27,526 bases of DNA. It comes from JBBQDK01 sp038319625 (GTDB lineage Bacteria; Pseudomonadota; Gammaproteobacteria; JBBQDK01). The notes under the pieces were generated by a model. That model searched no databases, was not told the DNA's origin, and saw nothing but the letters and a program-made list of their open reading frames with translations. The translations under genes and the position numbers were made by a program. Positions 16,513 through 23,883 of the stretch are shown here, one piece after another (the first letter of the stretch is position 1; the number at the start of each line of letters is the position of its first letter). Location: NCBI GenBank assembly GCA_038319625.1, contig JBBQDK010000016.1:1-27526 (forward strand), written 5' to 3'.

Positions 16513-16992
16513 TTAGCGTTCCAGTATCAGAAAGCTGTAGGAATAATGATTGTTCTCGTCCGGTGCATGATCCTCGCGCGCCGTTTCCCGCCAGTCGGCC
16601 GGGTTGTAGACGGGGAAGTGCGCATCGCCATCGACGTCGACATGGATGAGCGTGAGATACAGGCGTTGTGTCCTCGGCAAGGCCTCCGCATACAGCTGTG
16701 CACCACCGATCAGCATAATCTCCGGCGCGGCCTGCGCATTCGCGAGGGCCGCATCCAACGAGTGGACGACGGCAATACCGGCGGTGTGGAATTGCGGATT
16801 GCGAGTCACCACGATGTTGTCGCGCCCGGGCAGCGGCTTGCCGATCGAGTCGAAGGTCTTGCGGCCCATGATCACCGGTTTTCCCAGCGTCACCGCCTTG
16901 AAGTGTTTCAGATCGGCCGGCAGCCGCCAGGGTAGTTGATTGTTTCTGCCGATGACGCGATTGCGGGACAGGGCGGCGATGATAGAGAGCAT
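16513..16992 (-). CDS. folA: Dihydrofolate reductase
   Basis: This 159-residue NADPH-dependent enzyme makes tetrahydrofolate, replacing the folate oxidised by ThyA. It contains PWRLPADLKHFK with the catalytic Asp at residue 27, GKPVIMGRKTFDSIG, LPGRDNIVVTR and IMLIGGAQLYAEALP. A TTG two codons upstream (16998) is in frame, but the ATG at 16992 puts the catalytic Asp at 27, as in E. coli, and is preferred. It is downstream of thyA on the same strand, with a 218-bp gap filled by a dispersed repeat. Confidence 0.98.
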   Translation of the reverse strand: MLSIIAALSRNRVIGRNNQLPWRLPADLKHFKAVTLGKPVIMGRKTFDSIGKPLPGRDNIVVTRNPQFHTAGIAVVHSLDAALANAQAAPEIMLIGGAQLYAEALPRTQRLYLTLIHVDVDGDAHFPVYNPADWRETAREDHAPDENNHYSYSFLILER

Positions 16993-17010
16993 GGTCAAGA
17001 CAGGCCGGCA

Positions 17011-17200
17011 TTAACCACGGAGGACACGGAAAATCCCGTTTTGGCAGGAACAATATAAAGGATACTCTGATTTATTACTTGAACCGCCAAGGACGCCAAT
17101 AAAATCTGTTTTGAAATTCAAGAGGAAATATCTTGGCGCTGTTGGCGTCCTTGACGGTTGATGGTTTTTTTCAGGCCTTCCTAAATACTCTCCGTGGTCA
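17011..17200. repeat. Dispersed intergenic repeat, copy 2 (full, palindromic)
   Basis: The outer ends ACCACGGAG (17014-17022) and CTCCGTGGT (17190-17198) are perfect inverted copies. Inside, CCGCCAAGGACGCCAA (17084-17099) pairs with 17142-17157 at 15 of 16 positions. The stretch 17067-17147 matches copy 1 near prmB at 77 of 81 bases. The element occupies nearly the whole thyA-folA spacer and encodes no protein. The nested inverted ends suggest a miniature mobile or REP-like element. Confidence 0.87.
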
Positions 17201-17210
17201 GTGCTTGTTC

Positions 17211-18005
17211 TCATACCGCCACTTTACCCTTGATCCCCGGGTGGCACTGGTAATCCAGCAATTCGAAATCCTCGTAGCGAAAACCGAAGATGTCGTCGAC
17301 CGCCGGATTGAGGCGCATGCGCGGCAAGGGGAAGGGCGCGCGTGACAATTGCGTGTCCACCTGCTCCATATGGTTGGAGTACAGGTGCGCATCGCCGAGT
17401 GTGTGAATGAATTCGCCGGGCGTCAGGCCGGTGACCTGCGCGATCATCAGGGTCAGTAGGGCATAGGAGGCGATGTTGAAGGGCACGCCGAGAAAAATAT
17501 CGGCGCTGCGCTGGTAGAGTTGGCAGGACAATCTGCCGTCGGCGACATAGAACTGAAAGAAGGCATGACAGGGCGGCAGCGCCATGTGCGGAATTTCGGC
17601 GACATTCCAGGCGCTGACGATCAGGCGTCGCGAGTCCGGGTTGGTCCTGATCTGTTCGACGACATCGCGGATCTGGTCGATATGGCCGCCGTCCGGTGTT
17701 GGCCAGGAGCGCCATTGACAGCCGTACACGGGGCCAAGTTCACCGTTGGCATCGGCCCACTCGTCCCAGATGCTGACGCCGTTGTCGCGCAGATATCGGA
17801 TATTGGTGTCGCCGCGCAGGAACCACAGCAGCTCGTGAATGATGGATTTGAAGTGCAGCTTCTTGGTGGTGACGGCGGGAAAGCCCTGCGCCAGATCGAA
17901 ACGCATCTGGTAACCGAACACCGATCGCGTGCCAGTGCCGGTGCGGTCGTCTTTGTGTACGCCGTGGTCTTTGACATGGCGCATTAAATCCAGATATTGC
18001 TGCAT
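17211..18005 (-). CDS. thyA: Thymidylate synthase
   Basis: This 264-residue enzyme, the same length as E. coli ThyA, methylates dUMP to dTMP using methylenetetrahydrofolate. The catalytic cysteine is Cys146 in ALPPCHAFFQFYV. RTGTGTRSVFGYQMRF, ELLWFLRGDTN, QRSADIFLGVPFNIASYA and the C-terminal region are also typical. The frame opens further upstream to 18044, but the ATG at 18005 (MQQYLDLMRHV) gives the family length and numbering. It lies 62 bp downstream of lgt, the conserved lgt-thyA order. Confidence 0.99.
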   Translation of the reverse strand: MQQYLDLMRHVKDHGVHKDDRTGTGTRSVFGYQMRFDLAQGFPAVTTKKLHFKSIIHELLWFLRGDTNIRYLRDNGVSIWDEWADANGELGPVYGCQWRSWPTPDGGHIDQIRDVVEQIRTNPDSRRLIVSAWNVAEIPHMALPPCHAFFQFYVADGRLSCQLYQRSADIFLGVPFNIASYALLTLMIAQVTGLTPGEFIHTLGDAHLYSNHMEQVDTQLSRAPFPLPRMRLNPAVDDIFGFRYEDFELLDYQCHPGIKGKVAV

Positions 18006-18067
18006 ATCAATTACCGGCCTGAAGATACAGGTTGCAATATGCAAGGCTCAAGCACATGGCAGCGGGC

Positions 18068-18877
18068 TCATTTGGATCTTGCAACAGGAGTCTTGTAACC
18101 GACGCGTTTATACGCATATACGAGTAACGCCACGCCCGCAATGATCATCGGTGTCGACAGTACCTGGCCCATGGTCAGCCAGCCGAACGCCAGATAGCCA
18201 AGTTGTGGATCGGGCTGGCGGACGAATTCGACCAGAAAACGGAAACAACCGTAGCCGATCAGGAACACTCCGGACACCGCCATGGTCGGGCGTGGACGGC
18301 TCGAATACAGCCAGAGCAGGGTGAACAGTACCGGACCTTCCAGCAAGGCTTCGTAAAGCATCGAGGGATGTCGCGGCAGATTGTCGACGTAAGGGAACAC
18401 CATGCCCCAGGGCAAATCGGTGGGTCGGCCCCACAGTTCGCCATTAATGAAGTTGCCGATGCGCCCGGCGAACAGGCCGATCGGTACCAGTGGCGCGATG
18501 AAATCGGTGACCGTGAAGAAGCCTTTGTTGATTTGCCGGCCGTAGAGCCACATGGCGAAGAACACGCCGAGCATGCCGCCATGGAATGACATGCCGCCTT
18601 GCCAGATCTTCAGCAACAGCACCGGGTCGTGCAGGAAATTGGGCAGATCGTAGAACAGCATGTAACCGATGCGTCCGCCCAGCACCACGCCCATGGCGCC
18701 GTAAAACAGCACATCACTGATCTGCAGCACAGTGAAAGGAGAGCCCGGCCGTGTCGCCCGCACCCGTCCCAGCCACCAGGCGCCGAGAAAGCCGGCAAGG
18801 TACATCAGACCGTACCAGTGCACTTGGAGCGGGCCGATTTTGACGGCGACAGGATCGATGGAGGGGTACATGAGCAT
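18068..18877 (-). CDS. lgt: Prolipoprotein diacylglyceryl transferase
   Basis: This 269-residue inner-membrane enzyme transfers diacylglycerol from phosphatidylglycerol to the lipobox cysteine of prolipoproteins. It shows HWYGLMYLAGF, LGGRIGYMLFYD, WQGGMSFHGGMLGV with the essential His at 99, and the Lgt signature GRIGNFINGELWGR (138-151) with its Arg. About seven membrane helices are visible. The start at 18877 (MLMYPSIDPVAVKIGPLQVHWYG) is chosen by family alignment; the frame is open 18 codons further upstream, and an ATG two codons inside is also possible. It lies 78 bp downstream of the pentaheme cytochrome gene. Confidence 0.98.
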   Translation of the reverse strand: MLMYPSIDPVAVKIGPLQVHWYGLMYLAGFLGAWWLGRVRATRPGSPFTVLQISDVLFYGAMGVVLGGRIGYMLFYDLPNFLHDPVLLLKIWQGGMSFHGGMLGVFFAMWLYGRQINKGFFTVTDFIAPLVPIGLFAGRIGNFINGELWGRPTDLPWGMVFPYVDNLPRHPSMLYEALLEGPVLFTLLWLYSSRPRPTMAVSGVFLIGYGCFRFLVEFVRQPDPQLGYLAFGWLTMGQVLSTPMIIAGVALLVYAYKRVGYKTPVARSK

Positions 18878-18955
18878 GGCGGCAATCTTAACACGATCAT
18901 GCCGCCCCGATGTAGCGCGCGCCACCTGCATTACACGCGTACCTGTCGGGTCGAC

Positions 18956-20293
18956 TCAGTGTGGCAGCGCGCCTCTGACTGTACGCAAGGCTTTACTGAA
19001 CTGGGCGGGCCGGTAGTGATCGTCGTGTTGAACGGCATCGTAGAGCGGCGCGAAGGCCTGGTTGATGAATTGCCGTTGCGCGTGGCTGAGAACGCCGGCC
19101 GTTTCGAGTGCGGTGGTGAGTGTTGCGATGGCCATGGTGGCCTGTTCCGCGGCGACATAATCCTGATCTTCGCCACGCTCGCCTTCGCTGATGATGGCGT
19201 CGAGCATGCCGCGCAGGTCCGGGATGCTGAAGGCATGCGCCGCAATGCGCGGACTCAGGTCATCCACCAGGGTGCGCAAGGCCTGCGCCTGCGAGCGAGT
19301 CGCCTGATAACTTTCAGCTGTAGCCTTGTGCAGTGCGCGTATCCGGCTTGACAGTTGTGCACCCAGCGCCGGATCAACGCGCAGGACGATATGGCGCAGC
19401 ATCAGGAAATGCGCATCGTTGAGGCGCACCCTGCCGGGACCCAGGCCAACCAGTGGTTGCGGTTGCCAGTGCTGGTCGCGCATCGGGTGGTGACAGGCGT
19501 AACAATCGAAGAACACCAGTTCGGGGAACAGCGCGTTGCGGTCATCGAGTGAATGGATGAAGCTGTCGAGGAAGCGGCTGACAGCGACGGTCTGACCCAG
19601 GGCCCAGACCTGCACACCATTGGAGCCGGACTTGCTGCGCCGGTAATCCGCGTCGACGCGAAAATGCGCCGGTTGCAGCGCGGTGAAGGTGTCGAGTTCG
19701 AAGCTCATGCGTGGATGGCCCGCGCCCATGAGGCGGTGGGTGACGAATTTGTTGTCGTTGCCGAAATGGCAGGACAGGCAGAGCTGCGCCCGTGCCACCG
19801 GTGCGTCGGTGGGGTACATGCCGGCCTTGATATTATCGGCATGCGTGGCCTTGTCCGTGGTATGCGAGGCGAGCCAGGGACCGGCGCCGCCATGACAGGC
19901 CTCGCAACCGACGCCGTCACTGAGTTGAAAGCGCGCGCCGCGTTGTGCGGCGGGGACGTTGTCGGTGTGACAATCCAGGCAGATCTTTGCGGTTACTGCC
20001 GATGGCAGGCCGAGTTTGCGAGCGACGCGCTGAGATTGCTCGCTTCGCAGTGTGGCGTAAGCGCGTGCATGGGCATCGCGACGCATCCAGGTGACGTATT
20101 CATTGCCGAGGATGTGGCCATCGTGAGCCGCTTCGATTGCGCCGTGACAGGTGCTCGATGCGCAACTGGCCACTCCCTCGTGGAGCGGCGGGGCGAGTGT
20201 TTCAGACGCACTGTTTTCGATCGACAGGCCGGACAGCAGGCACAGCAAGGCAAGTCGGAGCCAAGCGGGCTGTAAGACATGTGCAGCGATCAT
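18956..20293 (-). CDS. Secreted pentaheme c-type cytochrome, c554-like
   Basis: This 445-residue protein starts at ATG 20293 with a signal peptide (about 1-30, cleavage near SAS-ET); a 33-codon upstream extension to 20392 would bury the signal sequence and is rejected. It has five heme-binding motifs: one CX4CH at 44-50 (CASSTCH) and four CxxCH at 105-109, 130-134, 172-176 and 264-268. Extra histidines (for example GAGHPRMSFELDTF) may be distal ligands. The spacing recalls cytochrome c554 and related multiheme proteins. The C-terminal ~150 residues are helical with no further hemes. It is divergent from the FAD/FeS gene and probably shares its periplasmic electron pathway; the partner is inferred. 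Confidence 0.9.
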   Translation of the reverse strand: MIAAHVLQPAWLRLALLCLLSGLSIENSASETLAPPLHEGVASCASSTCHGAIEAAHDGHILGNEYVTWMRRDAHARAYATLRSEQSQRVARKLGLPSAVTAKICLDCHTDNVPAAQRGARFQLSDGVGCEACHGGAGPWLASHTTDKATHADNIKAGMYPTDAPVARAQLCLSCHFGNDNKFVTHRLMGAGHPRMSFELDTFTALQPAHFRVDADYRRSKSGSNGVQVWALGQTVAVSRFLDSFIHSLDDRNALFPELVFFDCYACHHPMRDQHWQPQPLVGLGPGRVRLNDAHFLMLRHIVLRVDPALGAQLSSRIRALHKATAESYQATRSQAQALRTLVDDLSPRIAAHAFSIPDLRGMLDAIISEGERGEDQDYVAAEQATMAIATLTTALETAGVLSHAQRQFINQAFAPLYDAVQHDDHYRPAQFSKALRTVRGALPH

Positions 20294-20533
20294 CGGGCGC
20301 GCCCCAGTCGGAAATTGTCGGTAATGGTAGCCCAGATAAACACCGACCCGAAACTTTTCTGTCGGGAATGGCCCGCTGTCAGCATGATGCATGAATTTCT
20401 TGTGCGGAATCTTCCATCACTGGCACGCTTGCCTGCGCCTTTTCAGCTGTGATCCGGTTAACGGCTTGCACCTCGCGCAAGGCGCCACTACCATTGCGCC
20501 ATAAATAAGTGTGGCATGAAGCAAGGATACGGT
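20294..20533. promoter_or_regulatory. Divergent control region of the redox genes
   Basis: These 240 bp separate the start of the pentaheme cytochrome (-) from the reductase fusion (+) and must hold both promoters. A plausible sigma70-like pair for the + gene is TTGCAC (20466-20471) and TACCAT (20489-20494) with 17-bp spacing, about 40 bp before the start codon; the match is only moderate. No clear FNR (TTGAT-N4-ATCAA) or CRP site was seen. Confidence 0.4.
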
Positions 20534-22951
20534 ATGGCGGAACAATATAAAATTGCCATAGTAGGTTCCGGGCCGGCCGGTCTGAGCGCGGCCGCCCATG
20601 CTGCGGAACTCGGCGTTTCACATGTGCTGCTCGAAGCCTCTGAACAGATATCCAACACTATCTTCCGCTATCAGAAGGGTAAGTTCGTGATGGCGGAACC
20701 ATCGGTGCTGCCGCTGCGTGCGCCGCTCGAGTTCACGGCCGCCAATCGCGAGACGGTGCTGGAGTTATGGAACAAGGGTATCAAGTTCCACAACGTCGGT
20801 ATCCGCTATCAGGCCGAAGTTACCGGCATTGAGGCCCGCACGGACGGATTTGATCTGCGCCTGAAAAACGGTGAGACGGTGCAGGCCGAGGCTGTGGTGC
20901 TCGGCATCGGCCTGCAGGGCAACATCCGCAAACTTGGTGTGTCGGGTGAAGATCTGCCGCAGGTGCAGTACCAGCTAGACGACCCCAGGGAATACGATGG
21001 CGAAACCATCATCGTGGTGGGAGCGGGCGATGCCGGCATCGAGAACGCCGTGGCGCTCGCCGAACAGAACACGGTTATCATCATCAATCGCAAGGATGAG
21101 TTCGACCGTGTCAAGGAAGGCAATCTCAATCTGATCCTGCAGCACATCAAGGACGGCAAGATCGAGTGCTATTACAGCACGCAGGTTGGCCGCATGGAGG
21201 CAACGCCGGACGCCGAGAAGCCGATGGTCGCTGTTCTGAATACCGCCAATGGCGAGGCGCATGTGCCCTGCGATCGCCTCATCGCCCGTCTCGGCGCCAT
21301 ACCACCACGCCGGTTCGTCGAGGCCTGCAGTATCGAGTTTCCCAACAACGATCCCGCCGCCGTTCCCTCTGTCAGCGCCACCTACGAATCGAACGTCAAG
21401 GGACTGTACATCGTCGGCGCCCTGGCCGGCTATCCACTCATCAAACAGGCGCTCAATCAGGGCTACGAGGTCGTCGAGTTCATCCTTGGCCACGATCTGG
21501 AGCCTGCCGACGAGCCCTTGCTGCGCGAGAAGTTCAAGAATCTGAAGCAGCGTCCCAGCGTCACCGAAGCACTGGCCATGATTCAGGGCAACTGTCCTTT
21601 GCTCGCCGGGATCACCACGCTGCAGTTACGCGAATTCATGCTCGACAGCGAGGTGCGCACGCCGCGCGAGGGCGAGACGATCTTCGCCATCGACGACTAC
21701 ACTGACACCTTCTATACCATTCTCGATGGCGAGGTACAGGTACAAGTGCATCGTGACGATCACAGGCAGCGGATCACGCTGCGTCGCGGCCAGTTCTTCG
21801 GCGAGATGAGCCTGATCTCTGGCCGGCGCCGTTCCGCCACGGTGCTGGCGGGCCCGGGCTGCGTGCTGATCGAGACGCCGCGCCGTTCCATGACCAAGTT
21901 GATCAAATCGGCCGAACCGGTCAAGCGCGTCATCGACGAGGTGTTCCTGTTGCGCGCCGTGCAGTCGCAACTCGCGCCGAACACGCCTGTCGAACATCTC
22001 ACCGAACTGGTGAAGAGTGCGCGCGTGGAACGTTTCGCCGCGGGCGCTGTGCTGTTCCAGGAAGGCGACGACGCCGATTGCCTGCAGTTGGTGCGCAGCG
22101 GTTCACTGACCGCGGCACGCACACTGGGCGGGCGCGAGGTGGTGCTGAGTTATATACCCGCCGGCAATTACGTGGGCGAGATGGCGCTGCTCGGCGAGAG
22201 CAAGCGCAACGCTACGGTGCGCGCCGCCGTCGCGACGGAAACCATCCGTCTCGATGGCGAGGCCTTCAAGACCTTGCTGGAGCGCGATGCCACGCTGCGC
22301 GAGCAGGTCGAGGCGAAATACCAGCAGCGTCTGGCGCAGAATGTGCGCATGGAGGACAGTCCGGAGACTGGCAACGTGATCTCCTTCCTGGTACAGCAGG
22401 GTCTGGGCGAGGCCTCCGACGTACTGCTCATCGACGAAGCCCTGTGCGTGCGCTGCAACAACTGCGAGAGCGCCTGCGCCGAAACTCACGACGGTACATC
22501 GCGTCTGAATCGCGAGGCCGGGCCGACTTATGCGAGCGTCCATGTGCCGACCTCGTGCCGGCACTGCGAACACCCGCATTGCATGAAGGACTGCCCGCCC
22601 GATGCCATCCATCGCGCCGGCAACGGCGAGGTCTACATCGCCGATAACTGTATCGGCTGCGGCAACTGCCAGCGCAACTGCCCCTATGGCGTGATTCAGA
22701 TGGCCGCCAAGCCCGACAGCAAACCGGGCCTGCTGGCGTGGCTGTTGTTCGGCGCGGGGCCGGGTCCCGGTCAGGCAAAAAAGCAGCAAGGCAAGAAAGC
22801 GGATGGTGGGGCGCTGCAGAAACATGCCGTGAAATGCGACATGTGCCGCGACCTGCCCGGCGGTCCGTCCTGCGTGCGTGCCTGTCCGACCGGCGCCGCG
22901 ATCCGAGTCAGCCCGGAAGACTTCATGTCGTTCACGAATCTGGCCGGATAA
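20534..22951 (+). CDS. FAD/NAD(P) reductase - tandem cNMP-binding - 4x[4Fe-4S] fusion protein
   Basis: This 805-residue soluble protein starts at ATG 20534, which has AAGGA 6 nt upstream; an ATG six codons earlier lacks it. Residues 1-320 are a two-dinucleotide-fold flavoprotein (GSGPAG 11-16, GAGDAGIE 163-170, final FAD segment YIVGALAGYPLIKQA) of thioredoxin-reductase/YpdA type, but without a CxxC. Residues ~355-470 and ~480-590 are two cyclic-nucleotide-binding domains; the first has FGEMSLISGRRRSATV with the phosphate-binding Arg-Ser, the second VGEMALLGESKRNATV with Asn for Ser. There is no DNA-binding domain. Residues ~630-790 hold 16 cysteines in four [4Fe-4S] sets (638/641/644/648, 675/678/683/687, 706/709/712/716, 768/771/780/784), grouped linearly here. 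The likely role, by inference, is cNMP-gated electron transfer between NAD(P)H and the membrane cytochrome encoded next. Confidence 0.95.
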   Translation: MAEQYKIAIVGSGPAGLSAAAHAAELGVSHVLLEASEQISNTIFRYQKGKFVMAEPSVLPLRAPLEFTAANRETVLELWNKGIKFHNVGIRYQAEVTGIEARTDGFDLRLKNGETVQAEAVVLGIGLQGNIRKLGVSGEDLPQVQYQLDDPREYDGETIIVVGAGDAGIENAVALAEQNTVIIINRKDEFDRVKEGNLNLILQHIKDGKIECYYSTQVGRMEATPDAEKPMVAVLNTANGEAHVPCDRLIARLGAIPPRRFVEACSIEFPNNDPAAVPSVSATYESNVKGLYIVGALAGYPLIKQALNQGYEVVEFILGHDLEPADEPLLREKFKNLKQRPSVTEALAMIQGNCPLLAGITTLQLREFMLDSEVRTPREGETIFAIDDYTDTFYTILDGEVQVQVHRDDHRQRITLRRGQFFGEMSLISGRRRSATVLAGPGCVLIETPRRSMTKLIKSAEPVKRVIDEVFLLRAVQSQLAPNTPVEHLTELVKSARVERFAAGAVLFQEGDDADCLQLVRSGSLTAARTLGGREVVLSYIPAGNYVGEMALLGESKRNATVRAAVATETIRLDGEAFKTLLERDATLREQVEAKYQQRLAQNVRMEDSPETGNVISFLVQQGLGEASDVLLIDEALCVRCNNCESACAETHDGTSRLNREAGPTYASVHVPTSCRHCEHPHCMKDCPPDAIHRAGNGEVYIADNCIGCGNCQRNCPYGVIQMAAKPDSKPGLLAWLLFGAGPGPGQAKKQQGKKADGGALQKHAVKCDMCRDLPGGPSCVRACPTGAAIRVSPEDFMSFTNLAG

Positions 22952-22968
22952 AAATGCAATGAGGAATG

Positions 22969-23030
22969 ATGAATGATGAAGTATGAACGATGAAAATATG
23001 CCGGCGCATCGTTCATACTTCATCGCTCAT
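22969..23030. repeat. Palindrome between the reductase and cytochrome b genes
   Basis: The arms 22969-22992 and 23007-23030 (24 bases) are inverted copies differing at two positions, around a 14-base loop. The arms are built of GATGAAGTATGAACGATG. It fills most of the 97-bp spacer and would form a stable mRNA hairpin 18 bp after the upstream stop codon. It has no T-tract, so it is more likely a dispersed palindrome or processing site than an intrinsic terminator. Confidence 0.8.
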
Positions 23031-23048
23031 GATCAATAGAGTGGTTGC

Positions 23049-23879
23049 ATGCACCAGGCTTTCCTAGTCTATAACCGCTTCCGTTACCTGAAGCTTGCGC
23101 TGCTGATGGTGATCGCGGCCGTGACCGCTTATGTCTGGCACAAGCCTGCGGGCCTGCCGAACGGCGGCACCTGGCTCGGCTATACACTGGGTACGGTCGG
23201 TGCGCTGTTGATACTCTGGCTGATGTGGCTGGGTGTGCGCAAGCGCCGTTACCGCTCGACGCTTGGTACGGTGGAAGGCTGGACCTCGGCGCATGTGTAT
23301 CTTGGCCTGGCGCTGCTGGTGATCGCCACACTGCACACCGGCTTTCGTTTTGGTCTCAATATCCACACGCTCGCTTATGCGCTGATGGTCGCGGTGATCC
23401 TCAGCGGCATCTACGGCGTTTACGCCTATATGCGTTACCCGGGCCTGATGACCGAGAACCGGCGTGCCAAGGCGCTCGACGCCTTGCTCGGCGAGATCGC
23501 CGAACTTGACCGCGAGTGCCGCGATGCAGCACTGACGCTCAATGACGAGATCAATCGCGCGGTGCTGCATTCCAGCGAGGACACACAGCTCGGCGGTTCG
23601 ATGTGGCGGCAACTTTCAGGCCACGACCCGCATTGCGCCACCGCCGAAGCGCTGCAGCGCGTGCAGGAATCCGCCAAACACACGCCGCCGGCACTCGCCG
23701 CACCGACGCGCCGGCTGGTGGTGCTGCTGAACCGCAAGAGCGAACTGCTGGCGAGAGCACGCAAGGACATTCAGTACAAGGCCTATATGGACATCTGGCT
23801 GTATGTACATGTGCCCTTGTCGTTCGCGCTGCTGGCGGCGTTGATCGCACACATCGTCTCCGAATTCATCTACTGGTAG
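23049..23879 (+). CDS. Predicted di-heme b-type membrane cytochrome
   Basis: This 276-residue protein has five likely membrane helices (about 14-30, 43-62, 82-100, 106-127 and 248-272). Helix 3 carries His82 and His96, and helix 5 carries His254 and His268; both pairs have exactly 13 residues between them. H-x13-H on two helices is the pattern that ligates two stacked b hemes in bc-type and ferric-reductase-type cytochromes. A soluble segment (about 131-246) joins helices 4 and 5; it is charged, includes two Cys and a GHDPHC sequence, and is probably cytoplasmic given its Arg/Lys-rich flanks. I do not recognise a named family. It lies 4 bp before the FHA-decaheme gene, indicating tight co-expression. 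Confidence 0.9.
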   Translation: MHQAFLVYNRFRYLKLALLMVIAAVTAYVWHKPAGLPNGGTWLGYTLGTVGALLILWLMWLGVRKRRYRSTLGTVEGWTSAHVYLGLALLVIATLHTGFRFGLNIHTLAYALMVAVILSGIYGVYAYMRYPGLMTENRRAKALDALLGEIAELDRECRDAALTLNDEINRAVLHSSEDTQLGGSMWRQLSGHDPHCATAEALQRVQESAKHTPPALAAPTRRLVVLLNRKSELLARARKDIQYKAYMDIWLYVHVPLSFALLAALIAHIVSEFIYW

Positions 23880-23883
23880 CCCG

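Noticed and set aside
16993..16998. TTG start two codons before folA ATG
   Set aside because: The ATG at 16992 gives the usual length and places the catalytic Asp at position 27.
20534..22951. Reading the fusion as a CRP/FNR-type transcription factor
   Set aside because: Two cNMP folds are present but there is no helix-turn-helix; the C-terminus is a four-cluster ferredoxin domain.
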